Assembly (NCBI GenBank): GCA_001724265.1
Contig: MEDY01000083.1
Span: 21,875-85,874, forward strand
Source: Rhizaria sp. SCN 62-66
Lineage: Eukaryota; Rhizaria, unplaced
DNA: 64,000 bases
Direction of reading: 5' to 3'
The translations under genes were made by a program, and so were the position numbers. The notes below the pieces were generated by a model. It was not told where the DNA came from, searched no databases, and saw only the letters and a program-made list of their open reading frames with translations. Shown in pieces: positions 34,001 through 46,000 of this stretch (within the stretch, counting starts at the first letter, position 1; every line of letters starts with the position of its first letter).

Positions 34001-37000
34001 CAGCAGCACTCGTAGCCCCTGCACCTGCACCTGCACCACTGGTGGCCGCGCTTGCAGCGCTGGCGTTGGCGTTAGCCGCAGTAGTAGCGCCGCCGGCATT
34101 GCCACCGCTGGATTTCGCCACGGAGGCGAGCGACTCCCATACCGCGCCTTCGCTCTGCGAGATGTCGAGCGGCCGCGGGACGCGCACGCTGCCCACGGTC
34201 ACGCCGGCGACCTCGCGCGGCAGCGAGAGACGGAACAGCAGACACGTGTCGTAGTTCTTGGCGAGGTCGCGGAAGCCGAGGAACTCGCACGTGAGCGGCG
34301 CCTGCAGGTCAGCCTTGGCGAGCGCGCGGATCGAGTCTGGGTGTGACGGTGACTTGTTCGTGCCGCCGTTGCCGCCCGCACCGTTGGCGTCGTCGTCATC
34401 GTGGTCGCCGCTGTAGTTCGGCTGCGCAGAAGAAAGCTTACTCTTGCTCTTCCGGCCGTTGCCGTTCAGACTGCTCCCGCCGCGACCACGACGAGCACCG
34501 TTGCTGCTGTCAGCCGCGTCGGTGGTCACGCGGGCAGCGCGGCGGTGAGAGGGCTGGGCAGCGGGAGCGCCGTCGGGTTGCCTCGGCGTGATGCTGCTTC
34601 CAGCCGCGTTCTTGCCGGTATCAGCGCTGACAGAACCCTTGCGTTTCATGCTGTGAGCAGTGGAGCGCGCGTGTTTGCGCAGCGATTCGTCGTCACCAGC
34701 GGTTTCATCGTCGTCATCGTCATCGTCGTCGTCATCATCGTCGTTGTTTTTGCGACCACGCTGCGACTTGCTGTGGTTGGCACCGCGCATCTCAGCCTCC
34801 GCCGCTGCGGCCTCTTCCGCAGCCTCAGCGGCCTCCACCGCAGCAGCGGCGTTGCCGCACACGAGCGCAGTCGGCAAACCAAGCGCGCGCAGCGTAGCGA
34901 TGCGCAGTTGCATCTCTTCTTGCTGGTTCAGAGGACGCTTGTACACGGAGCTGCCACTAGATGTCGTGTCTGCGCTCGCACTTGTGGCATGGCTGTTGTT
35001 CTTGTTGCGACTCGTGTGACCAGTCGAGCTCTCACTTCCGTGCTCAGCAGCGCCAGCGTTTGCAGTAATGGCGTTCACGTTCGCGCCACTGCTTGAGCTC
35101 GGACCGATGGCGACGGTCGTGGCCCAGCGCAAACGAGTCCCAGGCGCAGCGCCAATCGCCTCGGCCGCGGGGCCCGTGGCGGGGACGTTGCCGAAGCCGG
35201 CCGAGCCGAGTGCGAAGGCGCCTTGCGAGTAGAGCGACGAGGCGTCGGGAGACGAGTAGTGGTGGAAGAGCGCGCAGACAAACTGCTCGGAGGCAAGGAT
35301 GCAGCCTGCGGGCGTGACGGCCTTGATACGCGCGGCGCGGCAGACGTGGGCGCCGAAGTAGCACATCTTGCCCATGACGGGGTTGTAGCCGGGGAAGACG
35401 GGGCCGGCGTGGAGGCCGAGCCGCACGTTGGTGTTGGCTGCAAGCCCAAGCGATGCCCAGGAAATGCGCTTCATGTGCTGGATGAGCTGGATGCCGAACG
35501 ACGCGCAGCCCTGCACGGAGTCAAACACGCAGTAGAGACCGCTACCCCAGTTCTCCGTGTACACAGGCACATAGCCAGTGGTTTCGGCGACTTCCATGAG
35601 CACGCTGTAAAAGCGGCGGTAAAATCGCGGCATGTGACGCTCCATGAGCAAGTCTACGTTGCTGACGTCGGCAAAGAAGAAGTAGCGCACGACACGCGGT
35701 GCATTGAGCGCAGCCTTCATCGCGCTCGCCAGGTCCAAGCTCGCCTCCGCAGTGACACCCATGACGAAGCCGCTGTTCGTGGTGAAGGAGCTGAGCTGGG
35801 ACTCCTCAGACTGAGAATCGGAGCTAGTTGGCGACGGCTCAGGCTGAATCTGCTGTCGTTGCAGCTGATCCTTCGGTGCGTTCGGATTGGTGTTCGCAGT
35901 TGCGCCCATGTTAGGACTTTGCTGCGGCAGAGCGCGCAGCGACTGGAGTTCGATTTCAGTGTACGCCTCAGCGCCAGTGGCAGAGAGATTGCTGTTCGCA
36001 GCGCCAGCGCGCTTGCTGCGCGTGCTTATACCAGCACTGGTTGGCGAGTTAACGCTCGCAGTCGGCGACGGCAAGGCTGTCGGGGACTGCGGCCTTGGCA
36101 GACTGTTGGCGTGAGCAGTTCCACTGCTGGTAGCAGTAAGACTCTGGGGCGACAGCGATCCTTGCCGCACGATGCTTGGAGTCGGCGACGGGAGACTGCT
36201 CACGGGCGACACGCTCGCAGCAGCAGCGCTCGCAGTCGTTCCAGCCCCAGGTCCAGCATTAGTACTGGTAGAAGCACTGGTTCGCGCGGTCGAGCCAGAC
36301 TTGGCGGCGTTCGCAGCAGCCACTGACTGACTGCCGTCCTTAAAGATCTTTGTCTTCCCGGCAAGCCAGGTTTCAAGCGCGCCAGCAACGCCCAGCTTGG
36401 CGATAACAGCCGCGGCAATCGTGCCCGGCAGTGCGGGGCACAGCCTGCGGTGCTCCGAGAAGGGCAGCTTGCTCAGCGACGTGTAGGTCAGCGTCGCGGC
36501 CGTGTCGGCCGAGAAGGCCGAGGCCTGGGCGCGGCGCGTCTTGATCTGCGCGATCGACGCCCAGGACATGTTTAGGCCTTCGAGCTGAGTCAAAACAGGG
36601 ACGTTCACAGCATTGGCGCCAACAGCGGTGCTTGAGCTGTTACTCGCGGCGCTGTTGGCGTTGTTGGCAGCAGCAGCGCGAGCGCGGGCTCCTGAGCGCG
36701 AGTTGTTGTTCGCTTCAGCCTCGGAGGGCTGCGGCTTGGCACCCGCGGCAAACGCGGTCGCGATTAACGTGGAAAGCGGGGTGACCGTGGGCACCGGGCC
36801 GGCGTACAGGAGCGGCAGCCCCGGGGCGAGCAGCAGCGGCAGACGCGCGCGCACGGTGGCCGACACGGTGACCGTGAGCGACAACGGAGCGCGGGAAGAC
36901 GCGTTCGCGAGCGCAGTCGCCGTGTTGGCCGCAGCGGCAGCAACGGCAACGGCGGCCGAGGGTGCGTTGTCACCCTTCGCGACACCAGCAGTAGCCCCAG

Positions 37001-40000
37001 GGGCAGCCTTCGCGCTCGCGCCAGCACCAGCGTTCGTGGAGCTTGCGGTGCTGGCAGCAGCCGCCCTGCCAGTGCTAGAGCTGTTATTGGCAAACGCGAG
37101 CGCGTCAACGGCGCCCGCGCTGATGTACGCCTGCGCCTCGCGCTCCACGGCGCCGCCGCGGCCAGTCAGGTCGCCCAGCGCGGCGTCCTTGCCCGCCGCA
37201 GCCGCGGCCGCGGCGTGCGCCAGCAGGAACTGCAGCGACGCGCGCGGGAGAACCCAGGCCGCGCGGCCGTGCGACAGAGCGCAGGCGGCGAGGTCGTCGG
37301 CGAGCTTGAGACGCAAACTGAAGATGTCGATGAGCTCGACGGCGTGGCCGGCGGTCTCCCAGTCAAGGATGAATGACTCGACGGGACCGATGGGGAAGCG
37401 GTGGTAGTGAACAGTGAACTGTACAGGGGGAGCTTCGAAGATAGTCGCAGCGGTGGAGCTAGAACCAGTGCCATTGTTCGTATTGTTGTTGCTACCGTTG
37501 GCGTTGACAGTGCCATGGTTCACGCCGCGCGGGTACGCAGAGGTCGAGGTGCCAAGGTTGAAGCCATCCTCAACGAGAACGTTACCCGAGACAACACCAG
37601 ACACTGAATACTTCTTCGCACTATTTTTTGTGTTAACAGCAACAATGTCTTCGTCGACTGAAGCAAGCAGCTGTGAAACAGTGTCCATGGCAATGGAGTG
37701 GCGCCTCGCACGGCCAGCCTCTGTGTTGCCGTCCGCACCGTCGTCATCGAAGCTCTGACTGTCGCCAAAACTGGAGTTGGGGGCATCACGCGTGCTTGAG
37801 TTTTTATCATCGGCGGTGCCCTGGTTCCTCCGACCATTTCCACCAGCACCAGCGTTGTTGCGCGCAGTGGCAGCGCCTGGCTTTGAGTTGGCGTCTACGT
37901 TCGCGGCGGATGCCGTCGCGGCCGCAATGCTTGACGCGGCAGCCGCCTCGGCGGCGGCTGCAGCAGCGGCGGCTGCAGCGATGTTGGCACGCTTCCTGCG
38001 CGCGTGCAGCAGCATGCGCGAGTCAACGACGGACATGCACACGCACTTGCACGAGAGCTGCGAAGCCCGGAGATATGCCAGGCCCTTCATGCTGTCACGC
38101 GCAAAGTCGTACAGGATCATGTCGTTAAGGAACCGCTCGTTGGTGGTGTAATGCACGACCGCGCGCTGCAGCACAACCTGCGCGCGCGCGCGCCACTGCG
38201 CGAGCCCGTGTACGCTGTAGTCGACGGAGCCCAGGAAGAAGTCCTTGGGGTCGAACGGCACGAAGACGTGCAGCTCCGTGTTCTGCTGCAGCATGAGCTC
38301 CGCGAACAGCACGTCCGCGCCGGAGCAGAGGAAGCAGAAGGCCACGCGCACGGGCGGGAGCGTCGCCACGCGGTCCGCAATGGCGTCGGCCAGGCGCGCG
38401 CAGAGACGCGGCGTGGTGGGGTGCACGGCGTTCATCGCGGTGAGCACGGCGAGCTCCTCGGCCACGGTCAGATCGCAGCTCAGCGAGGGGTCCGTGACTG
38501 CGACGGGGGGAATGTGAGTCGCTGGAGAGCCGTTGGTGCTATTGCTATTACCGCGGGCAGTGAGGGTCCGCTTGACACGAGACGGACTCTCAGGACGAGC
38601 GTTGGAGCTGTCGTCATCTGTGTAAGAGTTTGCGCCCATGTTCGCGTCGTTTTTTGGAGAAATGATAGGAAGTGATGCGATGGTCTCAAACGCACGATTC
38701 GGGCCAATATTAACACCAAGGCTGCCAGCAACATCATGCAGCGCACTCATGCTTGCAGCATTGGCCGCGCTCTTCGAAGCATTCGTCCCAGCAGAAACAT
38801 TACTAGATGCGTCGTTCATGTAGAGAGAGCAAGGCAGCTTCCCACTGTTGCTGTTGCTCGTGTCGGCGTTTGCACTCGTCATGTGAGTCGCTCCACCCAA
38901 GTACGCACGCGTCGTGGGATCAACGCCGGCACGCACATCAGCGAGCACGCCCGCGGTCGCGATGTAGTGTGCGCGCGCAGTGATGAACGCACCGGGGGTC
39001 AACGCCGGGGTGAGCGACTGCGCCAGCGCGCCGCCGCTGTTGCTGCCGCCTGCGCCGACGGTGGGCAGGCCCGTGGTCGCGGACACCGTGGCGTGCGCCG
39101 GCTGCGGCCCGGCGTAGGTGACGTCAGACGCGATGCGCGCGGACGCCGGCGGGGGCAGGTCCGCGCGGTGGCCGCAGAAGACGAGGACGGTGCCGAACGA
39201 GTGCGGGACCTCGCCAATCGCGCTGTCAACAGAGGTCTTTTCGTCGCTGCTCCCGCTGCTGCTGCTTGTGTTGCTGGTAAACTTACGCGCAGAGTGCGAC
39301 TGAAAACCGTACAGAGGGCAGATAACGGCTTCAGCAGGCAGTTGCGATCCAGCCATCGTTGAAGCACTCGTGCTCGCGGCATTGGCGGCGTCAGCACCAG
39401 CAGTTGCGGGCCGTTGTCCAGGCGGGTTGTGCAACAGCGCGCGCACGGGCGCGCGCGGAAGCGTCGCCAGTCCGCTGGTACTGTAGCATAGGTTTATACC
39501 GCTCGCGCTCGCCAAAGCGCTGCCGAGCCGCGCCAGCAGCGACAGATTGAGCGAGTAGCCGTCGAGAGCAAGCAGGCTACCGCGGCTGAGGGAAGTGAGG
39601 CGCGACGCGCACAGGAAGCCGAACAGGCCGGCCTGCACGTACGACAGGCGCGACGGCAGAGGGGAGCCGGCGGCGTGCGCGCTGGACGGGCCCTTGAGTG
39701 CATGTGACGGTGACAGAATGCCTGTAGCGCCAGATCCAGAGCGCAGGGCGTTGGCGCTGCTGTTGAGGGTTGTCCGAGGCGCTGCAGCCACAGAAGAGGC
39801 AGTCGCATGAGCAACAGGCGGGGGCGGAGGGTACAGAACGTTGCCGTCCTCACCATTACCAGCGCCACCGAGACCGCTGATGCCGTCAAAGCCACCGCTG
39901 CCGCTGTTGCCAACGCTGCCAGTCGCGACAGCCGCCGTCCTGCCACCGTTCATACCACTGGTAGAGCCGGCGGTGTTGAACAGCGGAGGCAGGGTCAGAA

Positions 40001-43000
40001 TGCCGCTATTGCTGAAAACGCCACTCCCGCTGCTCAAATTAACATTCGCATTGGCGCCAGCGCCGCCGCTTGACGTGTCGCGCGCAGTCACCGAGCCGCT
40101 CGCGTAGCCGCTGCCGCCGACACCGCCGCCGGCGCCCGACGCCGTGGCTTGGAGGGCAGCCGGCGCGACGGCGGGCGGCGGCGGCGCGCCCGTCGCAACC
40201 GGCAGCGTGGCTAGCGTAAGCAGCCAGGCGTGCAAGTCACTCGGTAGCGCCGTGGCCGTGGCACTGAGCTCGGTGACCAGCGGCAGGAGCATGCGGTAGA
40301 GGCCCAGCGTGACGGGAGAGATGGACACGACGGAGCGAGGTTCACTGCCACCAACAGACGAGCTCAGGCTCGCACTCGCGCCACTGCTGCTCGTGCCGGC
40401 GGCGGCGCCCGCACTAGCGCTGCTGGCGTTGGTGCTAGGGACAATAGGACGCTTGCCTGAACGGGAGAGGGGCAGCGCTGTCGCCTTGTCATTGTCCTCA
40501 ACCGAAGCGACACTGCTAGCGTTGCTGTTACCGCTGTTGATAACACCTTCAGTGACAAGGCCCCACAGCACAGCGGTCGACGCAACGACACCAAGCGTGA
40601 CAAGAGCCTCTGATTCGGCCAAGAGCTGTTGCGCCAGCGCTTGCGCAACGACACCGACACCCGAGCCGGAGCCCGCGCCATTGGTACTGCTACTGTAAGT
40701 GGCCGCGGCAATGAGTTGCGTAAGCTGACCGGCGCCGACGCCGGAGAGCGCCAGCGAGGACGGGGTGGAGAAGCGGCTCGGCTTGTTGTGCTCGGTGACA
40801 CGAAGGGAGAGTGAGTCGAGAGCGACTGGGGCCGCAACGCTAGCGGCGCTGTCGTCAGCAGTACTGTTGATTGCGTTGCGCAACGCAGGAGCGCTGGCCG
40901 CAGCAGAAGCTAGTGTTGAGGTGATAGCGACGCTGAATGGGGACGGGAACAACAGCATGTTACTGCTAACAATAGGCTGTTGTTGCTGTTTCTGCTGCTG
41001 CTTCTGAGGGATGGCAAGAGTGAGCGCAAGGGCACGCGCGCTCTCAAGGTCGTCAACACCGTTCGCACCAGCAGCACCGCCGCTGCCACTGCTATTGTTG
41101 CTGATGTTGCTGCTCGTCTTCCTGCCAGTGCCCTTGCGCTCCACACTCTTGCCCGACGCGCCCTTGCCAGCAGCGTTGTTGTTTTGCAAGGCAGCAGAGA
41201 AGTGGTTGAGCGAAAGCAAGTTGCTCGCGTCGGACGGCGAAAAGCTCCACGGCGCCAGCGCGCGCGTCTGGCAGTACAGTGCCGCAGACATCGAACGCGC
41301 GCGCGCAACGGCCTCGCGCGCGACCTGCACTGCGCGGCCCGGCTCGCCGGCGAGCAGGTGCGTCACGGCGGCGTTGGACAGCAGGCGTGAGAGCGAGTCG
41401 GCGCCGAAGAAGGCGTTAACGCTCGAGTGCTCACTCAGCGGGCTCTGGCTCAGCATCACGCCGCGGTCCGCGCTCGCGGTGGCGGCCACCGCTGCGGTGG
41501 CTGCGGTTGCGGACGAGGACGAAGCCGCCGGGGCACGGAGCCGTGCGCCCGAGAGAGACCTCGTCAGCTGCGACGGACTGGGCGTGCGCGCAAGGCCGCT
41601 GGGCAGGCGCGCCAAGTTCTGACTGCCATGCGCAGAGTGACCGTGCGCCGCAACGGTGACGTTGCCGGTCAGGGAGCCGCGCGGCACGCCGGTGGACAGC
41701 GTGCGCACGTGGCGCCCCGGCCCAGGACTGCCGCCGGGGCTCAAAGCGACGACCGTCATAGTGGGAGCCGTCGCGCCCGTGGTCGGCGCAGAGCTGTTGG
41801 AGACGGAGGTCGAGTTGCCCATGCTGCCGGAGCCGGTGCCCATCATAAAGTTGGAGCCTGAGGCTGAGGCTGCAGAGGCAGCGGCAGCAGCGGCGGCGGC
41901 AGCAGCCGCTGCGAGCTTGTGACCATGAGTAATAGTGGAAAAGATTGAAGTCAAACCGCCTTCACCCATGCGTGCAGCATTAGTGCCACTGCTACTCGCA
42001 GTGGTACTCGCATTATTAGCATTATTCGCATTGGTCGCGAAGTTCGTATTTGCACTGCCAGTCGTGTTGGTAACATTGGCCGCGTTCGTACTCAGCGACG
42101 ACGTCGTGAAATAGTTCGGCAAAGCACCAAGAGCAGTACTTGTGTGAACACCTTGCCACTTTACGCGCGCAAGCCATGCTGCTAACACAGCACGGTGACT
42201 ATGAGCAGCAGACAGCGCTGCAGCACTAATACCGCTATTACCAGATGGGTCCGTGTTTAAAGATGAGCCACCATCCCGAGGCGAAGTGAGGCCGCTCCGC
42301 GAATTGGGGAAAACATCAGGTAACACAAACGCATCAGCGCCGTTATTTGCAGAATCACTGCTGGTGTTCATGTTCGCAGAGGTGGACGTGTTATCAGTCG
42401 ATGCAAGAGCGATGTTGGGCAATGGCGAAGGTAGGCTATACACAGGCGACAGAAGATAGGCCGCGTAGGCATAGAACCGGGCGGCCATTGCAGCCAACAG
42501 CCTGCGCGAGAGCGGCTCTGCCAGGAGCGCCGCCTGCTGCTTGACCAAGTCGGCCGTGAGAGCCCACACGCGCGACATCTGCATGTGCCACAGCGCGAGC
42601 TCAAAGTCCAGCAGCAGCGAGACCTCAACGGCAGAAGCCAGAGCCACGGCGGCGAGCGAGCGGTCGCAGGTCCAGGGCGCGAGGATCGGCGAGAGCAACA
42701 TCGGGCGGGGCGCGGCGTCTGAGTCGGCCGCGGCAGTCAGCGTGGCCACGGCAGACGCATTGGTGTTGGCGTTGCTGTTGACGTTGGTGCTACTGGTGAA
42801 CGGAACTTGGAAAGGAGAGCGAGGCCATTGTGTCTGCGCAACAGTCGCTCTTGAAATCCCATTGGGAATCGGTGGGTACATGTCATAGCCGCCGCTGCCC
42901 GCAACGTACGTCGGCGTCGCCACAAGCGAGACTTGCGCCGGAGCAGGAGTTGCAGCAGCAAGATTGGTGCCGGTCTTGTTGCTCATTGAGCTACGCGCAC

Positions 43001-46000
43001 CGCCCATCGTTGAGTTGAAGCCACCAGCATTTGCGCTCGCGGCTGCAGCGAGGTTAAGACCAATGTAGGTTCCGCTGCCACTGCGCCGGTGCTTATTGCG
43101 CCGCCCACCAGCATCGCGCGCCGCGTCGACGCGCGCCTTGACGGTCTCCACAGTGGGCACAGCCTCGAGCAGCTGCGTCATGAGCTCACTCAGCGCGCGC
43201 GCGGCCTCGCCGAAGTTCCAGCTCTGCACCAGCGCACCGGCGCGCACGAGCTTGAGGTCGAAGTTGCTCTGGCCCGACTTGCCCTTGAGTCCGCGCTCGG
43301 CCGCCTCGAATGCGTAGTGCGGGAACCCGTTCTGTAGCAGCTTAAACGCGAAGACGGTCGCGATCACGGGCACCTGCCACAGCGCGCGCTCGGCGTGCGC
43401 GTTGTTGCGCGCGCCCAGGAAGACCGTGAGCAGCGCCATGCCGCCCAGCGGGGGTGGTGACTGGCGCAGCGGGCCGCCGCCGCGCAACGCAACGGTGACC
43501 GTCTCGCGCAGCTTCAGCACTGTGCGCGTCGCAGAGCGGGCCTGGCGGCGCGCGGCCGCGGCGGCGGCTTCCTGGGTTGTCATCGCAGGCGCAGAAGCGG
43601 CCGCAGCAGCGGCAGCAACCGCAGCAGCAGTCACTGCGGAAGTCTTGCTACTACCGCTGCTTGCATGCCCCTGTCCCTGCGTTTGCAGTTGCTGAGACTG
43701 CGCGTTGTTGTTAGCGCTGGCGACGGCCGCGTTGACGATCTCGACCGCAGCGAGCGCCGCCGTCACAGCGGCCGCAGTGCCCGCAGCGGAGCCTGCAGCG
43801 GCTTCTTCTTCGGCCGCAAGCGAAGCAATGGCGACGCGCATCATCTTGCGCTCCAGCACAACGCGCGAGACCACCGTGGTGTCGAGGTTCGCGTTGGCGA
43901 GTTGCTCGTGCGCGCCGGGCAGGCCCAGCGTGACGCCGTAGAGCAGTGTGAGGTTCATCGCGGCCTCCTCGTCCTCCTCGCCGGCCCGGCCGCCCGCGCC
44001 GCTGTGCGACAGCGACGCGGCCTCGGACTCGGCGGCGCGGCGGCGCTCGTGGCGCTCCACGCGCCGCTGCTGCCGCCGCTGCGAGCGCAAGTATTGGCGC
44101 CGCTGCCGCTCGGCGTCCTGCTCCTGTTCCAGCTGCCACGCCGCGCGCCGCACGGCGCGCTCCGCGCGGCGCTGGTTGCGCTCGGCCAGCGCCGTGGGCG
44201 ACAACGGCGGACGGGCGGGCGAGTTCGCCGCAGCGCTGGCGTTGTTCGAGCGCGGTGAGGGCGGGGAGAGACTGTTGCGACGGCGCAAAGCCGCGTTGCT
44301 GGGAGTGATTCCGTCGCCAGTGCTTGCAGTGGCGTTGTTGGCCGGGCTGCGGGTGCTAGTAACAAGCCCATCGTCGTCTGAATCCGTGTCCATGAGCTCG
44401 AGCGGCATCGGCAGCAGGTCAGGCTTGAATTCGGCCAACAGCCGGGCTTGTGTGCCGTCACCGTCGCCGTCATCGCCTGCGATGCCAGCGCCGCCGTCGT
44501 CATCGTCGTCGCCGCCGTTGAAGTCGTCATTGTTGACGCCGACGGGCCGGAGCGCAACGACGGAGCCGCGCCTGCCGCTGCTCATCGCGTTGGCGACCAC
44601 AGAGGCCAGGCTCCCGTGCGCTGCGGAAGCCACGGCCGCCGAGGTGGGGCTGGCGGAGCCGCGGTGGTGTCCGCTGCTGGAGCTGTGATGCATCGAGAGA
44701 CTGCTGCGGCGCGCGCTGCCGAGGTTCGCCACCGCGGCAACCGCGGCTGCAGCGGCGGCGGCGTTGGGGCTCAGCGTCGTGCGGTGGGCGCTGGCGCTGT
44801 CGAGGTCGTTGAGGTTAATACTGCTGCGCTTGCCCGCGCTGCGCTGGCGTGCGTGTGTTGACTTGCGTTTGATATCCTCGTCATCATCATCGCCGTCGTC
44901 GCCGTTGTCGCTGGTGTTAAGGGCCCGGGGGGTGCGCTTGCTGTTGCTGCCGCGGCGACTCGTGCCGCGGTCTTGCTCGTTATCGCCGCTATTGCTCGCG
45001 ATGTGTAGGTGGCTCGCCGAGGCCGAGGCAGACGCTGTGGCGGAGGACGAGCCGCTGACGCTGCTATCGCGCGCGCTGCGGCGGTGGCGGCGACGGTGGG
45101 GGTAGCCTTTATCGTAGCCAGCACCGTCACTATCACTATCGGTCTCCGTGTCAGTGTTTGTTTCGGTGTCGGTCTCAGTCTCAGTCTCGGTCTCCGTGTC
45201 GGTATAGTAGTCGTGGTGCTTATTGTCTTGCCAGCCACCTTCGCCTTCATTACCGTCTTGCTCATTGCCTTCGTCGTCGCCATCGTTGTCACCTTCGCCC
45301 ATAGTGTCAGGCAAAGCGGCAGAGGTAAAGAATGACTCGTATTCAGCAAGCAAATCTTCCTCTTCTTGCACTTTATCATCGGCCTCAGCATCATCAGCAT
45401 CCTCATCCTCATCCTCTTCTTCGTTTAGCTCCTGATTCTGCTGCTGCTGCTGCAAAAGCATCATGCGCTGCTGTTGCTGCGCGTCGGGCAGCGGAGTTGA
45501 CGAGATCGACGCGAAGCTCACGCCGCTTGCGCCGTACTGCAGCTGCGTAGTGCTGGTGGAGCCGGAGCCCGAGGGGGGCGCGGGTGACGGGGCCATGCTG
45601 CGGCTGTGCGCTGGCGTGCTGCTGGCGGCGCTCGCGCCGCTGTGGTAGCGGCTGAGCCGCCTCGCGCCGAACTGTTGGCTACCGGAAACGGAGGTGTGTT
45701 CGAAGTTGTCGACACTTCCACGATCAATAGATGGTCTCGCGGCAGGCTGCGCAATTCCAGCACCGTCGTTGACGTTATGATCGTTATTCTTGGCCTCCCA
45801 TAGGACGGCGTCTTCCTCGTCTTCGTTGTATCCATGGAGATTGCTAACACTGTTGTTGTTCGTGTTGTTGTTGGTCATGCTAGGATAGTAGTCGTCGCTC
45901 TCGCCAGCCTGACCGAACATCCCCGCAGCGTTCATGTCCACCGCGACAGCCACGGTCTCGGGCTCGAACGCCGCGGCCAGCCGCTGCGCGCGCACACTGG

